Shown here: piece after piece, positions 34,467 through 43,981 of the stretch | Numbering within the stretch: position 1 is the stretch's first letter | How the letters are laid out: each line of letters starts with the position of its first letter | Origin: Wolbachia endosymbiont of Spodoptera picta | Lineage (GTDB): Bacteria > Pseudomonadota > Alphaproteobacteria > Rickettsiales > Anaplasmataceae | Assembly: GCF_018141665.1 (NCBI RefSeq) | Contig: NZ_CP067976.1 | Location: 124,001-188,000, forward strand | Length of the DNA stretch: 64,000 bases | Direction of reading: 5' to 3' | The notes under the pieces: model-generated | What the model was told of the DNA's origin: nothing | Databases searched by the model: none | The model's input: the letters and a program-made list of their open reading frames with translations, nothing else | Program-made: the position numbers and the translations under genes

Positions 34467-35633
34467 TTACAATCCATATTTAGGGGTTGGTCCACTTGCA
34501 ATGCTTTGTACAGACACTGAACACGATAATCTGGTCGGAGTGGGTGAACGACTGGCATATCCAAGATCTTCCTGTAAAAAATCAGACGTTTCCTCCGATG
34601 TTTTGGAACCTTTAATTGGCTTGAATTGCACAAGCTGCCCTAATATAAATTTTATTTTCTGAGTCTCCCCTAATATTATTTTTTTGCTATAATCTTTAAT
34701 TGTTTCATTTTCTCTTATCGATTCTTCTATCTTATCTATCACATATTGAAGTTGTTTTATTTGACTGTCTCGCTCTAAAAGTGAATTTCTTAAATTTTTC
34801 ACTTCGTTATTACAATCTTGTCTTATTCTGTCTAACTCAAAAGATTGATTTTTAATTAAACCGTCTGCTTTATCTAGCTCTTCAAATTTCCTTTTTAACT
34901 CTTGAGATAAGTTTTTATTTTTCTGATCAATTTCTTTAAATTTACATTGTAATTCATCTAATTTCACACAAAGTTCTTCTTTTCTTTTATGTAATTCTTC
35001 TTTTTTCATATATAGTATATGTTTCTCTTTACGTAATTTGTCTATTTCCTTAGATAACTCCTCTTTTTCTTTAGATAATTTCTCTACTTCCTTATATAAT
35101 TCTTCATATTTATCATTGTCTATTTTTCTTTTCAATTCGATTATAAGTTTTTTCCTCTCAGTTAGATTAGCTTCTTTTTCCTGTAACTGTTTACACAAAT
35201 ATGAGATTTTATGGAGTAGTTCTTTTTCTTGTGCAGCAAGCTCATCTTTCTCCTTCGTTACTTTTTCTAATTCGTCTGTTATTCCAATTATATGGATCAT
35301 TTTTGCTTCTAATTTCTCCTCCAAAGATTTTTTTTCTTTAAGAAAAGATTTCCTCTCAGCTTCTATTTTTTGACCAAATTTTCTTTCTTCCTCGTATAAA
35401 TTGTGCTTTTCTTGAGTCAACTCACGCTCTTTGTGAGCAAATTTCTTCTCCACTTTACTAGTGTCAATAATTATTTTATACAAAATCATAAAAGCCAAAA
35501 CAGATAATACAGCTAAAGCGAGAATTAAAGAACTAGGTACATTAATAAGCGCTAAAGATGTAAGTAACGTGAGAGTAGTCAGAGAACTAGCTATAAAATA
35601 AAATGTATTATATTTATTAAGTAAATTGCTCAT
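34467..35633 (-). CDS. Membrane-anchored long coiled-coil protein
   Basis: The ~388-residue protein has an N-terminal hydrophobic hairpin (about 12-50, two TM helices) followed by a coiled coil from about 60 to 325, almost entirely heptads of Glu, Lys and Leu. The last 45 residues are not coiled and read EDLGYASRSPTP followed by Ser/Thr/Pro-rich sequence. That tail resembles the end of its neighbour at 35771 (EDFGYSSRCSIPV). No enzyme motif is visible. I start it at the ATG at 35633; a GTG lies one codon earlier. A structural or host-interacting role is possible but not shown. Confidence 0.75.
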   Translation of the reverse strand: MSNLLNKYNTFYFIASSLTTLTLLTSLALINVPSSLILALAVLSVLAFMILYKIIIDTSKVEKKFAHKERELTQEKHNLYEEERKFGQKIEAERKSFLKEKKSLEEKLEAKMIHIIGITDELEKVTKEKDELAAQEKELLHKISYLCKQLQEKEANLTERKKLIIELKRKIDNDKYEELYKEVEKLSKEKEELSKEIDKLRKEKHILYMKKEELHKRKEELCVKLDELQCKFKEIDQKNKNLSQELKRKFEELDKADGLIKNQSFELDRIRQDCNNEVKNLRNSLLERDSQIKQLQYVIDKIEESIRENETIKDYSKKIILGETQKIKFILGQLVQFKPIKGSKTSEETSDFLQEDLGYASRSPTPTRLSCSVSVQSIASGPTPKYGL

Positions 35634-35702
35634 CACCCATATACAAAACTTCAGCAGTCTTGTATATATTGATTAAAATTGTCTTACCTGTAGAGGAGAA
35701 CA

Positions 35703-35728
35703 CTTATCACAATTGTACCAGTGATAAG
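35703..35728. other. Small hairpin between the coiled-coil genes
   Basis: CTTATCAC (35703-35710) pairs with GTGATAAG (35721-35728) over a 10-base loop, in the gap between the 35771 stop and the 34467 gene start. It may be a weak terminator for the first gene. There is no T-run. Confidence 0.35.
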
Positions 35729-35770
35729 CTTTAGTTGATATTCTAACTAAACTCAAAATGCAAGGTGGCA

Positions 35771-37867
35771 TCAGACGGGAATAGAACATCTACTAGAATA
35801 TCCAAAATCTTCTGAATATGAAGCTTCATCCAGCTCTTTATTTGGTAGTGCTGATAAATCTCCATTACTTATATCTGAAGGAACAAGGCTATCATTAGTT
35901 TGTACAGATATTTCTTCAATTACTCCTTTTATTTCTTGATCACTGACTCCAACATTCTTGATTAATTCCTCCAATCTATTCACAATCTCTAATACAGTTT
36001 CCTGCGATATAATCACTTTATCTCCTTCTCTTACATTCTCTTTGAACAAATATATCATGTTTTTTGCCAAATCTTGTGCTAAGCTCACACGATTCTGATG
36101 AACTAATGAAGATTGATCATTCAAATCTGAAATTTCTTCTTTTATAGAATGCTTCTCAAATAGTAACTCTTTGTACTTTTCATGTTGAATTTGACTTTCT
36201 TCCTCCAGATTGATGCTATAATTTTCCAACTCTTCACTGTTTTTTCTTTCTTTATTAAGAATTTTTTCTAACTCTTTAATCCTACTGAAATATTTAGTTT
36301 CTTTCTCTTCCGATTGCTTACTTAGTTCTTCTAAATCTACAGTTAGTTTAATCACTTCTTGAGTTTTTTCATTTAACTTTTCTTGTAATCGTCTTTTTTC
36401 TTCTTCTAAATCCGATGATTTAAGTATTAAATCATAAGTTTCAGAACTTTCTTTTTGCAACTGCGCTTCTAACTCTGCTATTTTTTTCTCTTTCTTTTCT
36501 AAACATGTCATCAATTCTGTTACTTTTTTAGATTCTAATTCATGTGATTGACTTTCTAATCTCTGGATTTCACTATATTTATCACCTAAATCTTTTTTAG
36601 TATCATTCAATTCTTGTTCTAACCTTTTATTTTCATTTATTGATTCATCCAGTTTAAGATCTGATCGCCCTATTTGATTAACTAGTTTTTGTATTTTGAC
36701 AACTAGAATTTTAGCATATTCTTCCAAGCCTTGCTTTTCTTGCACTAATTCAGCTTTTTCTTTACTTAACTTTTGTATCTCTTTTTGCGCTTTCCTTAAC
36801 TTCTCCTCTAACTTTTCCTTCTCTACTTTTCTCCTTTCAAATTCACTCTCTACCGAATCACTTAGCTGCTTGAGTTTTTGTGTTACTTCAGCCAAAACTT
36901 CATCTTTTTCCCTTACCTTTCCATTTAATTCCTCCACCTTTCTCATTTTTTGCTGTAATTGTTCTAATATAGTTTGATTATTTCCAGTTAATCTTGTATT
37001 TCCTTTTTCCAATTTATTAATTCTTTCGTTTAAGCTGTCATCTACAACTTGTGCAATTTTGTCTTGCATTTTAGTACTGCCTATTTGAGCTTCTTTGCTG
37101 CCACGCTCAATTTCTTGAGTTGTTTGAATGTTAATATTTCTATTACTATTTTCTATCACAATCTCAGATGATTTATGATTGCCTTTCTCCTTATTTCTAA
37201 ATTTTATTTGATACAAGAATAAGTTACCTATTTTTACATCTTTATTTGCTTTCAATTGATCATCAGTAACACGATTACGCTCGATAAGTTCTATACAATT
37301 AGCATCAATATTAATTATAATAGTGCACTTTTTTCCGTCCTCATCACACCAATTCAGAGTCATTTCGTATGCACCATCAGTTACAACATAGTGCCTTATT
37401 CCTTCTTCAGAAACAAAACCGTGCATTCCATTTTTTCCATTGCTATGCAGAGTTGAAAACCCTGAAATTCCATTATCTTGGCACAAATTACTATTCAAAA
37501 ACTCACTGACTTTGAATTTGTTTTTATTAGCTCCCAATTTAACTTCCGCACAACTACCATATATTGACACTGTTTCAACGCCACTTTCAATATACCCATT
37601 CAATACTTTTTTAGCCTTATCTTGAAGCTCTAGTCTCGCCTCCTTTACATTATTGAAATCTTGGATAACGGCTTTATACACTTCATCTTCATTAAAATTG
37701 GCATTGTATTTTATTAAAAAAGATAATATGCGAAAACTAGCTACAGCAGTGTGAATTGATTTATTCTTTTCTTTTATCTTACCGAGCAAAAACAAAAACC
37801 TTTGAATGAAGTCATGATAATCATCTTTTTGTTCTTCAATTTTATTATCATATGAATTACCAATCAT
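35771..37867 (-). CDS. Large coiled-coil protein with N-terminal globular domain
   Basis: The 698-residue protein has a globular N-terminal domain (1-235). Helices are seen up to 100, and a beta-rich part includes SIYGSCAEVKLG, YVVTDGAYEMTLNW and CTIIINIDANCIELI. From about 270 to 610 there is a nearly continuous coiled coil, and the C-terminus has a short acidic tail ending SYSEDFGYSSRCSIPV. It has no signal peptide or TM helix. The tail motif is shared with the neighbour at 34467, so the two may be related effectors or structural proteins and may be secreted by the type IV system, but that is inference. I do not recognise the N-terminal domain. Confidence 0.75.
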   Translation of the reverse strand: MIGNSYDNKIEEQKDDYHDFIQRFLFLLGKIKEKNKSIHTAVASFRILSFLIKYNANFNEDEVYKAVIQDFNNVKEARLELQDKAKKVLNGYIESGVETVSIYGSCAEVKLGANKNKFKVSEFLNSNLCQDNGISGFSTLHSNGKNGMHGFVSEEGIRHYVVTDGAYEMTLNWCDEDGKKCTIIINIDANCIELIERNRVTDDQLKANKDVKIGNLFLYQIKFRNKEKGNHKSSEIVIENSNRNINIQTTQEIERGSKEAQIGSTKMQDKIAQVVDDSLNERINKLEKGNTRLTGNNQTILEQLQQKMRKVEELNGKVREKDEVLAEVTQKLKQLSDSVESEFERRKVEKEKLEEKLRKAQKEIQKLSKEKAELVQEKQGLEEYAKILVVKIQKLVNQIGRSDLKLDESINENKRLEQELNDTKKDLGDKYSEIQRLESQSHELESKKVTELMTCLEKKEKKIAELEAQLQKESSETYDLILKSSDLEEEKRRLQEKLNEKTQEVIKLTVDLEELSKQSEEKETKYFSRIKELEKILNKERKNSEELENYSINLEEESQIQHEKYKELLFEKHSIKEEISDLNDQSSLVHQNRVSLAQDLAKNMIYLFKENVREGDKVIISQETVLEIVNRLEELIKNVGVSDQEIKGVIEEISVQTNDSLVPSDISNGDLSALPNKELDEASYSEDFGYSSRCSIPV

Positions 37868-37908
37868 TATTATCTTACAACTAAATAATTAGTATAGTAA
37901 TATGAATG

Positions 37909-40482
37909 CTAAGTTACATCAATCAATAAACTTACAGTAAATTTTCCATTCTCAGTTATAATCTCTGCTTCTGTACTCTCAACCCATTCTATCACTTCAG
38001 CATTGCAAACTGACTGCAAATCATGCTGAGCAGAATAATTTAACTCATCCTCTTTTACACTCGCTTTTATCATCAACTTTTGTATAAGATGCTTAACTGA
38101 TACGTTATTATCTGCTTTTATTTTTCTCACAAGGTTTAATATCTGTACGAAATTATCTCCCATTTCCTCAGAATACTTATCATAGATAAGTTCTTCCTTG
38201 TTAGGCCAATTACTTTTATTGTGAACAGAGTTATAACTATACAACTGATGATATATTTCCTCTGTAATGTATGGCAAAAATGGTGCAAATAACCGCAAAA
38301 TAATATTGAGTACATATGCCAAACTCTGTTTCGCACTCATGTTTGCCTCGCTGTCCAATGCATCTCCATATGCACGTTTTTTAACTAACTCTAAGTAATT
38401 ATCACAAAAATCTTTCCAAAAAAATTCTTCTATTGCGCTCAAAGCTTCGCAGTATTCAAACTGTAATAGGTTGTTCGTCGTTTTTTCTATCACTTTATAT
38501 AATTTGGACAATATCCACTTATCCATCGTCTCACTGATGGAATTTATGCTCAATGCTTGATGTTTTTCCATAAACATGGAAACAAATTTGCTAGCATTCC
38601 AAAGTTTCGTAACAAGTCGTTTGCCAATTTTGAAGATATTTTCAGAGTAGACTGTGTCAACTCCAAGTCTTGAGTTTGCTGCCCAATAGCGTACTACGTC
38701 AGCTCCATAGGTTTCAAGCATTACATGAGGAGTGATGATATTACCTTTTGATTTACTCATCTTTTTTTTATCATCGGCCAAACACCAACCACTAATCATG
38801 ATATTTTTCCACGGCAGTGAATCTGCATGATAATGTGCCTTCAAAATCGTATAAAAAGCCCAAGTTCTTATTATCTCATGGCTTTGGCTGCGCAGATCTG
38901 CAGGAAATATCTTATCATACCGATGGCTTGGTAAACCGAGCTCACTGTTTACTGCCAGTGCACTTAGTTGAGTAGTGATCGCACTTGTGGCCCACGTATC
39001 CATTACATCTTGGTCTGGGGTAACCTCTTCTTTAATATACCCTTTTGGCAAATCTTTGAGTGGATCGATAGGCAAATCCTTTACTTCAGCTAGAATGATT
39101 TTACCCTCCTCCCCTTTACGTTTTGAATACCACACCGGAAATGGCACACCAAAATAACGCTGTCTTGAAATGCACCAATCCCAATTTAGCCCTTCTATCC
39201 ATACCTCCATGCGTTTACGCATAGACTTTGGATGCCAACTACACTTTTTTACTTTATCTAACACTTGAGCTTTTTGCTCTAAAGTCTTGATAAACCATTG
39301 ATAAGTTGGTAATATTTCAAGTGATGCACCAGATCTTTCTGCACACTTTACGAAATGAGAAATGTTAGTACTTTCTATCAAAAGGCCCTTTTCAGTTAGG
39401 ATTTCAATAATTCTCTTTCTTGCTTCTTTAACCCTTAGGCCATTTATTTCATCGTAGATTCCAGCGTCACGCGCTGGAGCGTGTGTCTCCTCTAATGGCT
39501 GGATTCCAGTGTCAAGCACTGGAATGTCACTCCCCTTTGTCATCCCAGTGCCTTGACACTGGGATCTATTATTACCATACACTGAATCTAGACTTATCCT
39601 ACCATCCTGATCGATAATAATTTTCATCGGCAGACCATGCTTTTGCTGCCAATATATGTCGAGCTCATCACCAAACGTACAGCACATAACAAGCCCAGTA
39701 CCTTTATCTATTTTAACTTTATCATCAGCTATTATTGGAACTTTTGCTCCTGTTATTGGCACCACGGCTATTTTTCCAATCAGCTGAGTGTAGCGTGCAT
39801 CTTCTGGATGGCAAAAAACTGCAACACATGCTGGAAGCAACTCAGGCCGTGTAGTTGCAATCTTAATCTGCTCATTTTCTTCAGTGGAAAAAACTATCGT
39901 GTTCAAAAATGACTCAAAGACTTTATCCTCTATTTCTGCTTGTGCAATTGCAGTTTTATCGACTGGGTCCCAAAGAATAGGTTGCATTTTTCTGTATGCA
40001 TACTCTTTATTATATAGATCAATGAATGACATTTGAGAAAGTGCCACAGCTTCCTTGCTGATCGTGTGGTATTCCAAATCCCAGTCATAGCTAATGCCAA
40101 CTGATTTAAACAATTCCTTGAATTCTTGCTTTGATTTTTCAATAACCTCATGGCACATCTCTATAAATTTTTCTCTGCCAACTTCTTTTGCGCGGGTTTT
40201 ATAGGTTTGCTCAACTAACCTTTCAGTCGGAAGGCCATTATCATCAAACCCAATTGGATAAAATACATCTTTTCCCAGCATACGCTGAAACCTTGCAATA
40301 AAGTCTGTGTGGCAATAGCTGAATATATGGCCAATATGCAACTTTCCTGATATCGTTGGTGGGGGCGTATCTATAGTGAAAGTGTTACCCTTTTCACTAC
40401 TCCATTTATAAACTTTACTTCCTTCCCATAATACATTGTATTTGTCTTCAACTTCTCTAAAGCTGTATTTTTCTTCCAACAT
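37909..40482 (-). CDS. valS: Valyl-tRNA synthetase with in-frame repeat insertion
   Basis: ValRS charges tRNA-Val. The 857-residue class I enzyme has the HIGH motif in GKLHIGHIFSY (about 46-56), the editing domain, KMSKS in KKKMSKSKGN (about 572-581) and a C-terminal anticodon-binding region. Between SLDSVYG and IYDEINGLRVKEA (about 303-342) lies an extra ~37-residue stretch encoded by palindromic repeat DNA (39458-39567). It reads with no stop and includes SQCQGTGMTKGSDIPVLDTG. The enzyme must tolerate it, because ValRS is essential and the rest is intact. The insert lies in the editing-domain region. Confidence 0.96.
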   Translation of the reverse strand: MLEEKYSFREVEDKYNVLWEGSKVYKWSSEKGNTFTIDTPPPTISGKLHIGHIFSYCHTDFIARFQRMLGKDVFYPIGFDDNGLPTERLVEQTYKTRAKEVGREKFIEMCHEVIEKSKQEFKELFKSVGISYDWDLEYHTISKEAVALSQMSFIDLYNKEYAYRKMQPILWDPVDKTAIAQAEIEDKVFESFLNTIVFSTEENEQIKIATTRPELLPACVAVFCHPEDARYTQLIGKIAVVPITGAKVPIIADDKVKIDKGTGLVMCCTFGDELDIYWQQKHGLPMKIIIDQDGRISLDSVYGNNRSQCQGTGMTKGSDIPVLDTGIQPLEETHAPARDAGIYDEINGLRVKEARKRIIEILTEKGLLIESTNISHFVKCAERSGASLEILPTYQWFIKTLEQKAQVLDKVKKCSWHPKSMRKRMEVWIEGLNWDWCISRQRYFGVPFPVWYSKRKGEEGKIILAEVKDLPIDPLKDLPKGYIKEEVTPDQDVMDTWATSAITTQLSALAVNSELGLPSHRYDKIFPADLRSQSHEIIRTWAFYTILKAHYHADSLPWKNIMISGWCLADDKKKMSKSKGNIITPHVMLETYGADVVRYWAANSRLGVDTVYSENIFKIGKRLVTKLWNASKFVSMFMEKHQALSINSISETMDKWILSKLYKVIEKTTNNLLQFEYCEALSAIEEFFWKDFCDNYLELVKKRAYGDALDSEANMSAKQSLAYVLNIILRLFAPFLPYITEEIYHQLYSYNSVHNKSNWPNKEELIYDKYSEEMGDNFVQILNLVRKIKADNNVSVKHLIQKLMIKASVKEDELNYSAQHDLQSVCNAEVIEWVESTEAEIITENGKFTVSLLIDVT
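39458..39567. repeat. Palindromic repeat inserted inside valS
   Basis: The block contains CCAGCGTCACGCGCTGG (39461-39477), a TTCCAGTGTCAAGCACTGGAA palindrome (about 39506-39526) and ATCCCAGTGCCTTGACACTGGGAT (about 39542-39565). These are the same cores found in intergenic repeats at 17.6, 19.3, 20.7, 28.2 and 33.5 kb. Its length keeps the valS frame open, as Rickettsia palindromic elements do in Rickettsia genes. Confidence 0.85.
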
Positions 40483-40628
40483 AAATATTTTTCAGTTTTA
40501 AGCTTTAAGTTAGCACAATTGAGCAAATACAGCAATTTTAATGTCTGACATTTTAGTTTATAATACAAAATTTCTTGATTTTAGTTTTTTATGTATTACA
40601 CGATAAATTTTTAGTATTGAGGTTTATT

Positions 40629-41138
40629 ATGCCTGATTTTAAATTTTCTGATTTACAAGATCTTGTTAATGCTCTATATGATCCATACTATCTGCCCTCC
40701 AACGAAAAAATAAAACTAGCAGAATTGCTTGAGGACGTGTTGGAACTAGAAGTTAAAAAAAGCCCAGAAAAGGCAATATCTAAATTAAAAAATAAAATAA
40801 AAAATGAACTAAAAAGTGAAGTATCGAATGAACTGAAACAAAAAATAAATACTCAAATCCAGCAGTTACAGCAAGAAAAGAAAATATTAGAAACCAAAAA
40901 TGAAGCAAATAAACAACTAAAAGAAAAAGCAACATACATCGCTACTGCTAGTACTGGTCTTGCTGTTGGGTTAGTAGTGTATATTACACTTGAACATACA
41001 ACTAAATTGGACATGTGGTTAATCGTTGTTATAGCAACAGTATCTGCATTCTTAGCTGGTGGTTTAATAATGAAACCTAGCTCTCAAGTAAATGGAACAC
41101 AAGAACCACAAGGAGTAGCAAATAAGAATTCAGTCTAG
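40629..41138 (+). CDS. Hypothetical coiled-coil protein with C-terminal TM pair
   Basis: I start the gene at the ATG at 40629 (MPDFKFSDLQDLVNALYDP), because the 18 codons before it (to 40575) look like leader sequence. The 169-residue protein has an N-terminal helical domain, a Lys/Glu coiled coil from about 50 to 105, and two TM helices near 107-125 and 132-150. The short tail is polar. It could be a tail-anchored membrane protein. No family is recognised. It is divergent from valS. Confidence 0.65.
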   Translation: MPDFKFSDLQDLVNALYDPYYLPSNEKIKLAELLEDVLELEVKKSPEKAISKLKNKIKNELKSEVSNELKQKINTQIQQLQQEKKILETKNEANKQLKEKATYIATASTGLAVGLVVYITLEHTTKLDMWLIVVIATVSAFLAGGLIMKPSSQVNGTQEPQGVANKNSV

Positions 41139-41255
41139 CTTGATATAGTTTTTTTCATTTCATTGCCTTTCCAAATTTGAAGCAGGTTGTTTGAGCCATA
41201 GTACAAAGTAAATATAGTAATTTTACACTAAAATTTTTAGTTTTGTTTCTGTGGG

Positions 41256-42548
41256 TTAGTTGGTACGAGCCTTGCCTTTAAGAAGATGTAAAATCACAAT
41301 TATTACGAATAACATTCCACCAATAACTGATATAGCTCCACCCGTAATAAAACAAGCACGTGCCAACATTGATGAAATACTTGGCAGATCTGCAACTTTT
41401 CTTAAGGCACCATATCCACCAAGCCAAACAAGTCCAGTAATGTGGAGAAAATGTCCCAAGCTATATGCATAAATCTGTAATCTTACTATGGAGCTTTTTA
41501 TTTCTTTACAGCCCAATTTTGGTAACAGCCAGTAGACAAAATTCATAAAAGCTATAGTAATACCAACCACAGAACCGTGATAATGCGCAGGGATAGTGAC
41601 ATTTCCTTCAATAGTTAGCACTCCAAGCACACCTCCATAAATGAACAATACAAACGAGTGGAGAAGATAATTGCCCTTATCATTGAGCAGAGTTTTTGTG
41701 TTGCAATACACTAATATTGTTAAAAAGCACGGCAGAACTGCTCCAGCAATTCTCATATGCCAGGTAAAAAACTGTATCAATTCAGCACTATCCGCCGAAT
41801 AAATAAAGTATATAAACGGCGCACCTACGGTCAAAACTGTGTTTATAAATAGTGGTAAAATGGTAATTTTATTTAGACTAATATAGCGAGCATTCAGTAT
41901 GATCAAATAAACTAAAAACATTGCTTGAGCAAAGGCAAACTGCAGTAAATGTCCGCCTCCCCAAAAGAGATATTCATAAAATAAATTCTTGTCTGAGTGA
42001 TATAGACCTGGAGGCATATTTTTATGTGCTAAAACAACACAAAGAAATGATGACACAAGTATAATGACCAGGCCAATTTGTCCGATTGAAAGATATGAGT
42101 CTTGTTTATTTGATATGTAGGCTAGAGCTGTATTTATCAATATGCTGGTAATGAAAAGACTGAGTCCAAGTAAAAATAATTTGTTTTGTAATACAGGTAT
42201 ATAGTTACTTTTGATAACTTCAGTATTTGGAACAAATGCAGATATAAACATTAGCAGCATGGAAAGGATTGAAAGAATCCATGAGAAGTTAAACCAATGA
42301 TTGGTGTGTTTTAAGTTTATGATGAATAGCAGAGATATTATAGAGCACATCCATACCAAAATTGACAAATTTACGTGTATCACCAGTGCATTATCAAAGA
42401 TATATTGTGCAGAAGGAATGAGAGAAGAAATAAAAGGCAATCGTAGAAAAATAACAATTATTGACAGCAGTCCAGAACAAGCAAGAGCAAGTACTGCCAA
42501 GAATATCCATTGCCTGCAAAGTGAAGCGTTATTTTGTATGTTGAGCAT
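41256..42548 (-). CDS. Heme-copper oxidase subunit I-like protein, stand-alone
   Basis: The 430-residue, 12-helix protein belongs to the heme-copper oxidase subunit I superfamily but is distinct from the coxA at 52.6 kb. The likely heme and copper ligands are in VIHVNLSILVW, GGGHLLQFAF, FFTWHMRIAG, PAHYHGSVVGI and LGHFLHITGL. The WGGGH motif in place of HPEVY is closer to cbb3/NOR-type members. No subunit II, FixO/FixP or NorC partner is adjacent. It may be a NOR-like or orphan oxidase protein; electron donor and activity cannot be told. Confidence 0.82.
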   Translation of the reverse strand: MLNIQNNASLCRQWIFLAVLALACSGLLSIIVIFLRLPFISSLIPSAQYIFDNALVIHVNLSILVWMCSIISLLFIINLKHTNHWFNFSWILSILSMLLMFISAFVPNTEVIKSNYIPVLQNKLFLLGLSLFITSILINTALAYISNKQDSYLSIGQIGLVIILVSSFLCVVLAHKNMPPGLYHSDKNLFYEYLFWGGGHLLQFAFAQAMFLVYLIILNARYISLNKITILPLFINTVLTVGAPFIYFIYSADSAELIQFFTWHMRIAGAVLPCFLTILVYCNTKTLLNDKGNYLLHSFVLFIYGGVLGVLTIEGNVTIPAHYHGSVVGITIAFMNFVYWLLPKLGCKEIKSSIVRLQIYAYSLGHFLHITGLVWLGGYGALRKVADLPSISSMLARACFITGGAISVIGGMLFVIIVILHLLKGKARTN

Positions 42549-42871
42549 TTACTTTTAGGTACTATAGCATAAGACAATGTACATTTTTCAAATTGATATG
42601 CATAGTTTAAATGAATGACATTACAACAATATCTTTCATCGTGAAAATGCTGCATCCATTTCCATTTCATATTATGGTAATATTACTGACAGCGTTAGTC
42701 TGGGCTATCGAAATGTGTTTTAACCAATACTTGATAAAAATTATTACAGTAAGAGAATCTTTACATAATGGCATGACATTACGTTAATGCTTTTGATCCA
42801 CAATTAAGAACATTTTCGTTGTGATTTACGTTTCTAGTATGTATATTAATGGATCTTGTTTTCACTAAATA
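42549..42871. other. Intergenic region upstream of the BamB-like gene
   Basis: About 320 bases. The only coding candidate is the 48-codon ORF at 42641-42787, listed separately. No repeat or clear hairpin is seen. It probably contains the promoters of the divergent genes on each side. Confidence 0.4.
42641..42787 (+). CDS. Possible small membrane protein, 48 codons
   Basis: The ORF starts GTG AAA ATG and encodes KMLHPFPFHIMVILLTALVW followed by a polar C-terminal half (NQYLIKIITVRESLHNGMTL). One TM helix is likely. The codon composition is protein-like, and the gene would fill an otherwise empty 320-base gap. It has no clear ribosome binding site, and I know no family. It may be chance. Confidence 0.25.
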   Translation: MKMLHPFPFHIMVILLTALVWAIEMCFNQYLIKIITVRESLHNGMTLR

Positions 42872-43981
42872 ATGAAAATAATAATTGTCATGATAATGTT
42901 ATTGTATAGTAACTATACAATGGCAAGCGAACGAATAAGTTTAGTAGATAAAAAATTATCTCAAGGATATGTAGCTCCAATACTTACAGAAAATAGCGTT
43001 ATTTTACCAGACAAGCACGGTACCTTATATTCCTTTGATATCGATAACCCAAGAGTTATAAATTGGAAATTATACCTCTCAAGTAGGAAAAAAATTGGTA
43101 ATATGAGTTTATCGAGCTACAAAGAAAATGTTTTCTTTGTAGTGGATAACATTCTACACACAATAGATGCGAAAACAGGGGAGATTCAATGGGAAAAAGA
43201 ATTAAGAGCTCCGGCAAGAGGGAAAGCAATAGTAATAAACAATAAGTTGGTAGTATTGACTATTGATAACTATCTACATGTATTTGATATAAAAGATGGC
43301 AGCCCCATTTGGGCTTATCAAAATGGTATAAATGAGGTTCGAGGTTTATATTCCATCTCACCAGCAGTCTCTAATGATAAAATAATGGCACCATTTTCAA
43401 ATGGCGAGTTAATAGCTTTTAATGAAGAAGGTAAAAAACTATGGAGCCAAAAATTAGCTACAAATCTTTTAGACACACAGCTTACAGATGTAACTACTAC
43501 ACCTAGAGTACACGATAATATCTTAATAGCTACGAGCAACTCTTATATTTATAGCATTGACGTAAACTCAGGAAATATTTTATGGTCAAGGCCACTACAA
43601 GTAAAAAGTATATCAAACATTGAGTCATATTATAGCCCTCTTATTCCTGCAGAGAAACGAAAAGAAGGCGGAAGAATTTTCATGGTGACTAAAGATAATA
43701 AGGTAATTGGCATCGACATACAAAGTGGAAAAACAGTTTGGACATCTGATTTTATAGAGAATGTGCAATTGTTTGTTCCAATTATGTATGCCCATACGCT
43801 TTGGGTAACAAGTAATAAAGGTTCAATATTTGCTTTTCCTGGATCTGAAAGTACAGGAAGGGTAATTAAAATACCCGGTAATGTGTTTCATCCTCCAGTA
43901 TTTACCCATGGTAAGATGTATATAACGACTGAAGGAAATGGTGTTTATTCTTTAGAAAATAGGTTTGTTTTTTATGACTGA
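42872..43981 (+). CDS. PQQ-like beta-propeller protein, BamB-like
   Basis: The 369-residue protein starts with a signal peptide (MKIIIVMIMLLYSNYTMA, cleavage after about 18), so it is periplasmic or a lipoprotein-like component, although no lipobox Cys is seen. Several PQQ-type blades are visible by the motif D-x-x-x-G-x-x-x-W: DAKTGEIQWEKEL, DIKDGSPIWAYQN, DVNSGNILWSRPL and DIQSGKTVWTSDF. This matches BamB (YfgL) of the outer-membrane barrel assembly complex, which is a propeller without cofactor. It overlaps lpdA slightly at its 3' end. The BamB assignment is likely but rests on repeats. Confidence 0.8.
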   Translation: MKIIIVMIMLLYSNYTMASERISLVDKKLSQGYVAPILTENSVILPDKHGTLYSFDIDNPRVINWKLYLSSRKKIGNMSLSSYKENVFFVVDNILHTIDAKTGEIQWEKELRAPARGKAIVINNKLVVLTIDNYLHVFDIKDGSPIWAYQNGINEVRGLYSISPAVSNDKIMAPFSNGELIAFNEEGKKLWSQKLATNLLDTQLTDVTTTPRVHDNILIATSNSYIYSIDVNSGNILWSRPLQVKSISNIESYYSPLIPAEKRKEGGRIFMVTKDNKVIGIDIQSGKTVWTSDFIENVQLFVPIMYAHTLWVTSNKGSIFAFPGSESTGRVIKIPGNVFHPPVFTHGKMYITTEGNGVYSLENRFVFYD

